Source: an uncultured Alphaproteobacteria bacterium
Lineage (GTDB): Bacteria > Pseudomonadota > Alphaproteobacteria > HIMB59 > GCA-002718135
DNA: 45,728 nt
Direction: 5' to 3'
NCBI GenBank assembly: GCA_902586695.1
Contig: CACIIL010000009.1
Location: 1 to 45,728, forward strand
Position numbers and translations under genes: made by a program. The notes under the pieces are model-generated. The model was not told the DNA's origin, searched no databases, and worked only from the letters and a program-made list of their open reading frames with translations. Below, piece after piece: positions 17,368 through 25,436 of the stretch; position 1 is the first letter of the stretch, and each line of letters opens with the position of its first letter.

Positions 17368-18431
17368 TAAAAACCTTTATAAGTATTTTTAAAGTTTATG
17401 GAATTTTTTTGGATCAATTTATTTTTTAAATAATTTTCTAAAGATTGGGCATTATTATTTGTAAGTGCATTCAATTTTTTTACATAATTTGCACTTTCTT
17501 TATTAAGATTTTTTTTAATTTTTTGGTAATTTGGATAGTCTTTAAATGCATCAAGCCAAATAGTTCTACCAGCAAGATATCCAGAAGCACCATTTTTATA
17601 AGCTAATTTTAAACAATTAAAAAAAGATTTCTTACTCATTCCAGAGGATAGCATTACCCATGGAATATTTTTTGTTGCTTTAGATAGTTGCTTAAAAGCA
17701 TTTTCTGTAACTTTAGTAAATTTACTATTCTCTAAATACTTACTATCTACAGGACTCTCTAATTTAAATATATCAACTTTGTATTTTGCTTTAGAAAATT
17801 CTTTAACACTACCTATAATATGATTTTGATTTTTATCTAGCTGCTCTTTGTAATCTTTTGAATAACCAATTTCATTTTTGAAAGGATAAACTAATAGCTC
17901 AAGTAAAAAAGGAATATCATATTTTTCACATTGCTTGCCAATAGTTTCAATATATTTTTTTTGGTGATTAATTGATTTTTGATCAGCATCAGGTCGATAC
18001 CATGCTAGTACTTTTACTGCATCACCACCTATTTTTTTTATTTTTTCAACTGTCCAATTTTTAATATTTCTTGAATATCTCCCTTCCCCTTTTTCCGTAA
18101 ATGCATGATCTTCTAATGTGATGATTAAACCACTGCATTTGCTTGTAGTAATAAGGTTGGGTATTGAATAAACTGGATCCATCAATACGGCTGTAGAGTA
18201 TTGTGAAAGGCTTAATGAAATTTGTTTTTTAAAATCAACAACATCCTTAAATTTATATTTCTTTTTTTTACTTTTTATTAAATTAAAGATAGGGGGCCTT
18301 TGATCAATTGCTAGCATTTGCAAATGATGATTGTCATTACATAATTTTTTGATATGAATGTATTTGCCAGTTGTTAGAGATTTCATATTTTTGTTTAAAT
18401 TGTTTCTATATATTTGGCTGGTTTTGAACAT
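17367..18431 (-). CDS. LacD/YihT-like class I aldolase (candidate sulfofructose-1-phosphate aldolase)
   Basis: 354 residues, longer than YihT (about 290) because of extra N- and C-terminal tails. Family motifs: LAIDQRPP (residues 40-47), VKVLAWYRPDAD near 140-150, the Schiff-base lysine K223 in DIFKLESP, PWVMLSSGM, and GASGYLAGRTIW. LacD cleaves tagatose 1,6-bisphosphate; its relative YihT cleaves 6-deoxy-6-sulfofructose 1-phosphate to DHAP and sulfolactaldehyde. The neighbours favour the latter. Two starts are possible: ATG at 18431 or ATG at 18386, which begins nearer the conserved fold. This is the first gene of the minus-strand unit, divergent from the ABC transporter. Confidence 0.8.
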   Translation of the reverse strand: MFKTSQIYRNNLNKNMKSLTTGKYIHIKKLCNDNHHLQMLAIDQRPPIFNLIKSKKKKYKFKDVVDFKKQISLSLSQYSTAVLMDPVYSIPNLITTSKCSGLIITLEDHAFTEKGEGRYSRNIKNWTVEKIKKIGGDAVKVLAWYRPDADQKSINHQKKYIETIGKQCEKYDIPFLLELLVYPFKNEIGYSKDYKEQLDKNQNHIIGSVKEFSKAKYKVDIFKLESPVDSKYLENSKFTKVTENAFKQLSKATKNIPWVMLSSGMSKKSFFNCLKLAYKNGASGYLAGRTIWLDAFKDYPNYQKIKKNLNKESANYVKKLNALTNNNAQSLENYLKNKLIQKNSINFKNTYKGF

Positions 18432-18446
18432 TTAAATACTTTATTG

Positions 18447-18462
18447 TCTTGATAACTCAAGA
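18447..18462. promoter_or_regulatory. Inverted repeat, possible operator of the aldolase unit
   Basis: TCTTGA-TAAC-TCAAGA, with 6-base arms and a 4-base centre, lies 16 bases upstream of the aldolase ATG. It is in the 184-base divergent region between the catabolic and transport genes. The position suits a repressor site, but no regulator gene is in the window. Confidence 0.35.
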
Positions 18463-18515
18463 ATTAATTTTTTTAATAAATCATAAATTTTCAATTTTAT
18501 TAAGAATTAAAATAT

Positions 18516-18546
18516 TTGCTAAATTTTAATGTTAATTTGCTATGAT
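18516..18546 (+). promoter_or_regulatory. Promoter for the sugar ABC transporter
   Basis: An extended -10 element, TGC-TATGAT (18538-18546), lies about 65 bases before the binding-protein start. The best -35 is TTGCTA at 18516-18521 with a long 19-base spacer, but the extended -10 can compensate. Confidence 0.45.
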
Positions 18547-18615
18547 TTGTTGTGTTTTTTTACTCTTGTATAACCTTCTAGTTTATGTTTTAAACTACTT
18601 AAAATTGGAGGAATA

Positions 18616-19872
18616 ATGATTAAATCTATTTTAAAATTTTTTTCAGTAACTTTCATTTCTATTTCATTCACAATAATTTCAACAGTTGCTTCTGCTGAAA
18701 TTACAATTAACTGGCCATCAATTTGGGTTGGAAAAGACTCTAAGACAACAGTTATTCGTGAACTAGTAGATGAATTTAATGCTGCAAATGCAGGTGCAAT
18801 CAAAGTTGTAATAGAAGAACAAACTGATTATGACATCTATGCACAAAAATTAACTGCTCAAATATCTACAGGTGATCTACCTGATGTATTTACAGTTGGT
18901 GCTGACTTGTTAGATATTTTACATAGAAGTGGCAAAGCAATGGATCTTGCTCCTCATGTAGGCTCTGACTCACATTGGAACAATGTTTATCCGGAAAATG
19001 CTCTTCAATCTAATATGATGGAAGGACAATTAACTGCATTACCATATGAACTTTTTGTAACACCAGTAACTTATAATAAAAAATTATTAAAAGCTGCTGG
19101 CTATGATGAGTTTCCTACAACATATGATGAGTTCTTCAAAATGTGTGAAGCTGTAACTGCAACTGGTAAAGTTTGCACATCTCAAATGACAGGTAAAAAC
19201 GCATGGACCTCAATGCTTTGGTTTTCTCAAGCCGTAGCATCAGCTGGTGGACCTAATGTTTATGAAAGAGGTCTAGATGATCCAGCTTGGGCTCAAGCTT
19301 TTGAAGTTATGGAAAAAATGTATATGTATACAACAAGCGATGCTATTGGTGCAGATGCAGGTGTTTCAGGTGGACATTTCTTAAATGAAAGAACTGCAGT
19401 CTTCATGAATGGACCATGGTTTATTGCACGTTATACTTCAGACGGTATACCTGGATTACACGCAAACATAGGTGTAGCTCCAGCTCCAATGCTAACTGGT
19501 GGTAAAGGTGCTCCAGGCGGGTATGTAGGTGGAAGACAATCATCATTAGCAGCTGGTAAGCAATCTGATCCTGCAAAAGAAGAGGCAGTTGTTAAATTCT
19601 TAAAATGGCTTACTACTCCTGAAAATGTTGCAAGACTATCTTATAGTTCTGGTGCAATGTTTATTGTAAAGGCTGATTTGCCTGCTGATATGGATAGACT
19701 ATTCATTGAAATGAATGAGCAAAAAGGAAATGCTCCTTACGTAGCTCCAACATTTTTGAATGGAATAGCTTCTTTACCAATAGCGAAAGAATTTCCTCAA
19801 GCATTATCTGCTTTAGCTATAGGTGATGTAACACCAGAAGGTGCAGTTGAAATGCTTAAAGACGCTGAATAA
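18616..19872 (+). CDS. Sugar ABC transporter periplasmic binding protein (SBP family 1)
   Basis: 418 residues with a Sec signal peptide ending near VASA (residue 27-28). The mature part resembles UgpB/MalE-type sugar binders (EFNAANAGAIKVVIEEQTDYDIYAQKLTAQISTGDLPDVF is spread over residues 52-94). It would bind a carbohydrate in the periplasm. The size and type also fit SmoF, which binds sulfoquinovosyl glycerol in Agrobacterium, but I cannot align ligand residues. A strong Shine-Dalgarno GGAGG (18607-18611) fixes the start. A terminator-like hairpin follows before the permeases. Codon use is richer in glycine and alanine than that of neighbouring genes, fitting high expression. Confidence 0.92.
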   Translation: MIKSILKFFSVTFISISFTIISTVASAEITINWPSIWVGKDSKTTVIRELVDEFNAANAGAIKVVIEEQTDYDIYAQKLTAQISTGDLPDVFTVGADLLDILHRSGKAMDLAPHVGSDSHWNNVYPENALQSNMMEGQLTALPYELFVTPVTYNKKLLKAAGYDEFPTTYDEFFKMCEAVTATGKVCTSQMTGKNAWTSMLWFSQAVASAGGPNVYERGLDDPAWAQAFEVMEKMYMYTTSDAIGADAGVSGGHFLNERTAVFMNGPWFIARYTSDGIPGLHANIGVAPAPMLTGGKGAPGGYVGGRQSSLAAGKQSDPAKEEAVVKFLKWLTTPENVARLSYSSGAMFIVKADLPADMDRLFIEMNEQKGNAPYVAPTFLNGIASLPIAKEFPQALSALAIGDVTPEGAVEMLKDAE

Positions 19873-19882
19873 AATCTAAAAC

Positions 19883-19922
19883 AACTATGAGGTATTTTTA
19901 TACCTCATAGTTTATTTTTTTT
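19883..19922 (+). terminator. Intrinsic terminator/attenuator abutting the permease start codon
   Basis: A 13-base-pair perfect stem (19883-19895 with 19900-19912) and a TTTT loop are followed by TATTTTTTTT ending at 19922. The permease ATG is at 19923, directly after the U-tract. That leaves no room for a normal ribosome binding site, so the hairpin may also limit translation of the read-through transcript. Confidence 0.85.
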
Positions 19923-20795
19923 ATGAAACTCAGAAAAGATGAAGTCGTTTGGCTATTGATATTTATAGCTCCAGCGATATGTCTTTTTTTTCTCTTTTTT
20001 ATTTTACCTATTCTTTTTCTTTTTGTTACTAGCTTTACTAACTGGGATGGTATTGGTGCAGAATTCGTTGGTTTAGAAAATTATTCTAAATTGTTAAATA
20101 AAAAATCTTTTATAAGAGCAATTACTAATAATTTATATTGGTGTGTTACAGCAGCATTAATAACTGTTCCATTAGCTCTTATAGTAGCATTACTTTTAGC
20201 TCATCGGTCTAGAGGCTGGAAGGTATTTAGAACAGTTCTTTTTATTCCTCAGGTTGTATCATCAGCTGCAATAGCAATGCTTTGGGCAGCAATGTTTAAT
20301 GCTGAATATGGTTTAGTAAATTTTCTGTTAGAGATTATCGGATTCTCAGATTTTGAGAAATATAATTGGCTGGGTAACGTTCGAACAGCTAATGCGGCAT
20401 TAATTGGTTTTTCTTTGTGTTATGTTGGTTATTTTATGGTTATTATGTTGGCAAAAACAGCTGGTATTTCTGATGATTATTACGATGCGGCAAACATAGA
20501 TGGAGCAACACAATTTCAAAAGGATGTTTATATCACCGCCCCATTAATCAAAAGTACATTTTTTCTTTGTATAATTTTAGCAGTAATATTTAATTTAAGG
20601 CAGTTTGAATATGTGTACCTAATGACTGCCGGTGGTCCAGCTAATAAAACACAAGTCCTAGTTGTTTATATTTGGAATGAATTATCTGTGCAAAGACTTG
20701 GACGTGGTAATGCTGCAGGTGTGATAATGATATGTATAGGTGCCGCACTTTTATTGATACTTCGTAAATTATTAAAAAGTGAGACTTATAATTAA
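19923..20795 (+). CDS. Sugar ABC transporter permease (UgpA/MalF-like)
   Basis: A 290-residue inner-membrane subunit with about six helices. The first helix is at residues 10-37 (LIFIAPAICLFFLFF...). The coupling loop DDYYDAANIDGATQFQKDVYITAPLI (near 187-212) is typical of binding-protein-dependent sugar permeases. No Shine-Dalgarno is visible, since the ATG directly follows the U-tract of the hairpin. It pairs with the next permease, one base downstream. No ATPase gene accompanies them in the window. Confidence 0.92.
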   Translation: MKLRKDEVVWLLIFIAPAICLFFLFFILPILFLFVTSFTNWDGIGAEFVGLENYSKLLNKKSFIRAITNNLYWCVTAALITVPLALIVALLLAHRSRGWKVFRTVLFIPQVVSSAAIAMLWAAMFNAEYGLVNFLLEIIGFSDFEKYNWLGNVRTANAALIGFSLCYVGYFMVIMLAKTAGISDDYYDAANIDGATQFQKDVYITAPLIKSTFFLCIILAVIFNLRQFEYVYLMTAGGPANKTQVLVVYIWNELSVQRLGRGNAAGVIMICIGAALLLILRKLLKSETYN

Positions 20796-20796
20796 T

Positions 20797-21633
20797 ATGA
20801 AAAGAGATTTATCCATAAACTTTTATTCTATTTTTAAATGGGTAATTCTTATATCGTTTGTATTGTATGCAGTATTCCCTTTTCTTTGGCTAATTCTAGC
20901 TTCATTAAAAACAAATGCTGAACTACTTGATGATCCATTTGCACTTCCAGAAGTTTTTCAATTTAAAAATTATGCTGACGCAATGGAGGCAGCCGGATTG
21001 GGTCAATTAATAATTAATTCTTTAGTGATAAGTACTAGTGCAACTTTTTTAAATATATTATTTTCTTCAATGTGCGCATTTGCAATAGCACGTCATACTT
21101 TTTGGGGAAAAAATGTATTATTTTTAATGATTACAGCAGGCATTTTAGTTCCTCTAAATGCATTAATCATACCTTATTTTGCAATTATTAATTTTTTAAA
21201 TCTTTATGATACAAGACTAGGATTAATTTTAGTTTATTGTGCTGTTGGACTTCCTGTTTCTACTTTTATTTTAACAGAGTTTTTTAAATCTATACCAAAA
21301 GAAATAGAAGAAGCATCATTTCTAGATGGTTGTAATTTCGTCTCTCGCTATTTTAAAATTATGCTTCCATTAGCTATACCTGGTCTAGCTACTGCAGGAA
21401 CCTTTCAATTTATTTTATGTTGGAATGAATTCATTTATGCAATGTTATTAACATCCTCAACTGAAATAAGAACAATTCAATTTGGTATAAGTTATTTTAC
21501 TAATCAATTTTTCTCAGATTATGTAGGAATGTTTGCAGCTGTTGTAATTAGTATACTTCCAAGTATTACCGTATTTATCCTTTTTCAAGAAAGAGTTATA
21601 ACTGGGTTAACTGCTGGATCAGTAAAGGGGTAG
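20797..21633 (+). CDS. Sugar ABC transporter permease (UgpE/MalG-like)
   Basis: The second channel subunit, 278 residues from ATG 20797, one base after the previous stop. A GTG at 20779 would add six residues and overlap the previous gene by 17 bases, which is less likely. Six helices are visible. IPKEIEEASFLDGCNFVSRYFKIMLPLAIPGL is the coupling loop and contains the EEAxxDG core. NEFIYAMLLTS and the C-terminal GLTAGSVKG are standard for MalG/UgpE. It is followed 10 bases later by a sulfatase gene. Confidence 0.92.
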   Translation: MKRDLSINFYSIFKWVILISFVLYAVFPFLWLILASLKTNAELLDDPFALPEVFQFKNYADAMEAAGLGQLIINSLVISTSATFLNILFSSMCAFAIARHTFWGKNVLFLMITAGILVPLNALIIPYFAIINFLNLYDTRLGLILVYCAVGLPVSTFILTEFFKSIPKEIEEASFLDGCNFVSRYFKIMLPLAIPGLATAGTFQFILCWNEFIYAMLLTSSTEIRTIQFGISYFTNQFFSDYVGMFAAVVISILPSITVFILFQERVITGLTAGSVKG

Positions 21634-21643
21634 AGCATCTAAA

Positions 21644-22918
21644 TTGATAAGCCCTAACATCATAAAAATTATATGTCATGATATTGGAAAACATCTTGGT
21701 TGTTATGGCGTAAAATCAGTTAGTACTAGTACAATTGATAGTCTTGCAAAAGAAGGTATTTTATTTAATAATGCTTTTGCAACAAGCCCAGGATGCAGTC
21801 CTAGTAGAGCTGCAATTGCTACTGGTAGATATCCTCATAATACAGGTGTACTAGGTTTAGCCCACGCTCATTTTGGATGGGAATTAAATAAAACTATACC
21901 TCACATTGCAAAATACTTATCTAACAAGGGTTATAGGACTATGCTCTTTGGCCTTCAACACCTAACATACCATGAAAAGTCACTTGGTTTTGATAGCATA
22001 TTTCCAGAAAGACCAGCAGACGATGTTGTAAAAAATATAAGAAAAAAAATAAATGAAAAATTATCAAATAAATCTTTTTATGCAGAAATAAATTTTTTTG
22101 AACCACACCGACCTTTTGACTTTGGAGGAGTTAAACCATTCAAATCCAAAGGTGTCTTTATTCCTAAATATATTCCAACAAATCAACATAGCAAAATAGA
22201 GTTTGCTGCAATGCAAGGTGCAATTAAAAAAATGGATGAATCAATTTTAAAGATAATAAAAATTTTAAAGAAAAAAAATCTATATGAAAATACAGTAATA
22301 ATTTTTACAACTGATCACGGTATACCATTTCCAAGGGCAAAAGGCACTTTATATGACTCTGGAATTGAGACAAGTTTAATATTGCACTATCCAAAACTCA
22401 AATTAAAGAATAAAAAAATTAACGAACTGATTTCTAACATTGATATTTTACCTACACTTTTAGATCTAGCAAAAGTTAAAAAATCAAAAAAAATACAGGG
22501 TAAAAGTTTTTACAAGCTTTTATACAACAAAAAATACATTGAAAATAAATATATTTTTGCAGAAAAAACTTATCATGAAGGTTTCGACCCTATACGCTGT
22601 GTTAGGAATAAAGATTATAAATTGATTATAAATTTTGATTCAGACAGAACAATAAGAGTGCCATCTGATATTATGAATGGCGGTACTTACCAAAGTATGA
22701 TTGGTAAATTGATAAATGTGAGAGAACGATATGAGTTATACAATATCAAGAAAGATAAATATGAAAGAAAAAATTTAGCTAACAATAAAAAGTATAAAAA
22801 AGTAAGGCAAAAACTAATCAAAGAAATTATGTTATGGATGAAATCGACAAAAGATCCTCTATTATTTAAACAAATAAAATCACCTTTTTTTCTTGATACT
22901 ATCAAAGAACTAAAATAA
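21644..22918 (+). CDS. Sulfatase, N-sulfoglucosamine sulfohydrolase-like (CSPSR type)
   Basis: A 424-residue sulfatase of the alkaline-phosphatase fold. The formylglycine site is SPGCSPSRAAIATGR with C51 as the residue to be modified. HD at 12-13, DHG in FTTDHGIPFP and the RAKGTLYDSGIE segment are metal and substrate residues; these and the CSPSR context resemble the sulfamidase (SGSH) branch. It would remove an O- or N-sulfate ester. There is no signal peptide, so it acts in the cytoplasm on imported material. The start must be TTG 21644, because an in-frame stop lies at 21623 and no ATG or GTG lies between. It sits in the importer operon. Confidence 0.85.
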   Translation: MISPNIIKIICHDIGKHLGCYGVKSVSTSTIDSLAKEGILFNNAFATSPGCSPSRAAIATGRYPHNTGVLGLAHAHFGWELNKTIPHIAKYLSNKGYRTMLFGLQHLTYHEKSLGFDSIFPERPADDVVKNIRKKINEKLSNKSFYAEINFFEPHRPFDFGGVKPFKSKGVFIPKYIPTNQHSKIEFAAMQGAIKKMDESILKIIKILKKKNLYENTVIIFTTDHGIPFPRAKGTLYDSGIETSLILHYPKLKLKNKKINELISNIDILPTLLDLAKVKKSKKIQGKSFYKLLYNKKYIENKYIFAEKTYHEGFDPIRCVRNKDYKLIINFDSDRTIRVPSDIMNGGTYQSMIGKLINVRERYELYNIKKDKYERKNLANNKKYKKVRQKLIKEIMLWMKSTKDPLLFKQIKSPFFLDTIKELK

Positions 22919-22930
22919 CATTTTAGATAC

Positions 22931-23620
22931 ATGACAGAAGTTAAAAATAAAAAAATATATATTAAGTCATCAGAGTTTATTTATAGAGTTGAGCATTTGA
23001 CTTTAGAGGGAACTTGTTCAACAGATCATGGTCCGAAGAATGTTAAAATTAAAAATTTATACGTAGACAAATATCCAGTAACAAATAAAGAATATTTAAA
23101 TTTTGTAAAAAAAACAGGTTATCAACCTAGAGACACACAACGATTTTTAGCCCATAAACCTAAAAATAATCAATCAAATTATCCCGTTGTTTGCATTTCT
23201 CAAAATGATGCAATGCAGTATGCTAAATGGGTTGGTGGAAGGCTTCCAACTGATGAGGAGTGGCAGTATATTGCTTCAGGGCCAGATTATTCAGACTGGC
23301 CATGGGGTGATAAGTTTGATCCATCGCTCTGTAATCATGATCATAATTCATTAAAACCAGTTAATTCAAATAAACAAGGATCAAGTTGGTGCGGGTGTGA
23401 GGATATGAGTGGCAATGCTTGGGAATGGACATCTGGAGTTTATGATGATGGAGAACATCGATTCGCTCTTTTGCGAGGAGGTAGTTTTTATTATGCACAT
23501 GATCATTGGCATGTGGGGGGAGGAGCTAGAAAAACAAATTTCCATTGGAAACTGCAGATATTAAACGAGGGAATGAATAGAGCTTCAACTTTAGGTTTTC
23601 GTTGTGTGTATGATGCATAA
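22931..23620 (+). CDS. FGE-sulfatase-domain (SUMF1-like) protein lacking the copper-binding cysteines
   Basis: 229 residues of the formylglycine-generating-enzyme fold: VDKYPVTNKEYLNFV (45-59), VGGRLPTDEEWQYIA (101-115), MSGNAWEWTSG (159-169), LLRGGSF (180-186) and STLGFRCVYD (219-228). Placed next to two sulfatases it looks like their activator. However, the two cysteines that bind copper in real FGE (GGSYxCxxxxC) are tyrosine 188 and tryptophan 193 here. It may be an inactive relative or have another role, such as a binding or oxygenase-like function. Twelve bases separate it from the sulfatase, and the next gene overlaps its end. Confidence 0.8.
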   Translation: MTEVKNKKIYIKSSEFIYRVEHLTLEGTCSTDHGPKNVKIKNLYVDKYPVTNKEYLNFVKKTGYQPRDTQRFLAHKPKNNQSNYPVVCISQNDAMQYAKWVGGRLPTDEEWQYIASGPDYSDWPWGDKFDPSLCNHDHNSLKPVNSNKQGSSWCGCEDMSGNAWEWTSGVYDDGEHRFALLRGGSFYYAHDHWHVGGGARKTNFHWKLQILNEGMNRASTLGFRCVYDA

Positions 23621-25436
23621 AATTAAAAATGTGAAGAATAAAATAATCAACTTTTCATCAAAAGATTTATTTTTATCTATTGATTATTCAAAAAAAGTTA
23701 ATTTAGATAAATTAATTGATTTGAATTCAAATTATAATTTTTTAGATAAAAAGAGTAATGATCTTTTAAAAATAAAAATAGAAAATGAAATTATACCGGA
23801 TCGTTTTTTAAAAATTGAAAAAGTTTCAGAAAAAACACATAATAAATTAAAATTTATCTCTTTAGCCTTTTCCCAATCTTTTAAAAAAGATTTTTTTAAA
23901 GGAAGAATTTCAATAATTCAAAAAAAAGAAAATGTTATTGATGTAATTTTTCAATTAGCTGGAAAATGGAAGAATAATGTACCAAAAAAAACTTCACTTA
24001 TTTTTCCTTTTTTGCGCAATCTAAATAATCATAAAAATTTTTTAAAACCCGGTCATGTATTTAACGGTAAAAAAACTCTGAAAAAGAGCGCTTGGAATTT
24101 TCATGAATATCCGCCAGCAATTTTAACAGATAAATCTAAAAACTTTGCTATTGGCATAGAATTTTATGACCAATTTCCATGGCAGGCAAATTATAATCTT
24201 AGTATGCATGAAGCTATCTCAAAAGAAGGTTTTGAAAAATATGAAACTGAAGTTCAATTAACCAAAAACTTATCCGATGTTATTGTAATGAGGTTGTACA
24301 CAAGTTCAGAAGGAAAAAATAAAGTTTTTAATCTTTGGAAAGAAAATACAAGAAGCAGATATGATTTACGAAAATATTTTAAACCAAAAAATACGTGGAT
24401 TAAAAAAAATTATATTACACATTTTACATTTGCTTATGGAAAAGAGTCTTTTAATTATGAAAAAATAAAATTTAATATTAAGAAAATTATAAAAGAAGGA
24501 AAAGAATTCGGGGGATACGACTCATTAATTTTTTGGCATCAGTATCCAAGATTAGGTCTGGATAACTCTAATCAATGGAATCTATATAAATATTTACCTG
24601 AAGAATATAAATCGATTAAAAATATTGTTAGAGAATGTCATAATCATGGAGTTAAATTTTTTATTCCATTTAAGCCTTGGGATGTAAGATCAAATGAAAG
24701 CTTAGATTACCATGCGAAATCTTTAGAAAATTTTATATCTAAAACAAATATCGATGGTTTTTTTCTTGATACCATGTCTTCCTTGCCTGAATCCTTTCTT
24801 AGAATACAAAAGAAATTTCCATCTTTTGAATTTGCTTCTGAAGGAACCCCAAGAGAGCAAAGACAAATTGAACAGTTAACAAGTTCTTGGGATCAAATTG
24901 GAGATATTAGGAGAAATTATAAGGTGGAGGTTGAAGCAAATATGTTTCGATTTGTGTTTCCTGAACACCCTTTAAACTTAGTCTCTAGATGGAGCGTAGG
25001 GTCTGATAAAGATTCAATAATTAAAAGAGCTGCATTTAATGGTACTGGATTAGTAATTTGGCAAGATGTTTTTGGATGCTGGTTGCCTTTTAGTAAAAAA
25101 CAAAAACAATTAATCAAAAAAATAAAAAATATTCTTGATAAGTTTCATGCTATTATTTTTGGATCTAATTCAGTCCCATTAATTGAAACATTATCAAATG
25201 GTTTAATCTGTAATCAATTTTGTAATAATAGTAATCAAAAGATATTTGCAATTTATAATTTTACAAATAAAAATATTAAAGGCCCACTCTTTGCTGTAGA
25301 ACCTAAAACTAAAATTAAATTAAAACAAATTTATGGAATAAATACCTCATTGCAAATCAAGAAAAGAAAAGAAATTCTTGCTGTATTTGGAACTGTTTAT
25401 GCTAACGAAGTAGCACTAATTCATGTTAAGTATTAA
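23610..25436 (+). CDS. Putative TIM-barrel glycoside hydrolase, family not identified
   Basis: About 608 residues from ATG 23610; ATG 23613 or GTG 23604 are also possible, and all overlap the FGE-like gene. The N-terminal third looks like a beta-sandwich. The middle has barrel-like strands: GYDSLIFWHQYPR, HNHGVKFFIPFKPWDVR, TNIDGFFLDTMSS (near 382-390) and FEFASEGTP (near 408-414). The C-terminus is a small beta domain. The aspartate in DGFFLD and the glutamate in ASEGTP are candidate catalytic residues. There is no signal peptide. I do not recognise a CAZy family; clan GH-D or DUF6259-like proteins are possible relatives. Its position suggests it cleaves the imported sulfated or sulfonated glycoside. 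Confidence 0.6.
   Translation: MMHKIKNVKNKIINFSSKDLFLSIDYSKKVNLDKLIDLNSNYNFLDKKSNDLLKIKIENEIIPDRFLKIEKVSEKTHNKLKFISLAFSQSFKKDFFKGRISIIQKKENVIDVIFQLAGKWKNNVPKKTSLIFPFLRNLNNHKNFLKPGHVFNGKKTLKKSAWNFHEYPPAILTDKSKNFAIGIEFYDQFPWQANYNLSMHEAISKEGFEKYETEVQLTKNLSDVIVMRLYTSSEGKNKVFNLWKENTRSRYDLRKYFKPKNTWIKKNYITHFTFAYGKESFNYEKIKFNIKKIIKEGKEFGGYDSLIFWHQYPRLGLDNSNQWNLYKYLPEEYKSIKNIVRECHNHGVKFFIPFKPWDVRSNESLDYHAKSLENFISKTNIDGFFLDTMSSLPESFLRIQKKFPSFEFASEGTPREQRQIEQLTSSWDQIGDIRRNYKVEVEANMFRFVFPEHPLNLVSRWSVGSDKDSIIKRAAFNGTGLVIWQDVFGCWLPFSKKQKQLIKKIKNILDKFHAIIFGSNSVPLIETLSNGLICNQFCNNSNQKIFAIYNFTNKNIKGPLFAVEPKTKIKLKQIYGINTSLQIKKRKEILAVFGTVYANEVALIHVKY

Noticed and set aside
13075-18431. Fucose or tagatose degradation pathway
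   Set aside because: FucI-like isomerase and LacD-like aldolase alone would allow it, but the YihV-like kinase stretches and the sulfopyruvate decarboxylase pair favour a sulfosugar.
18540-18803. 87-residue minus-strand reading frame
   Set aside because: It is antisense to the signal-peptide region of the binding protein and covers its promoter; it has no recognisable domain.
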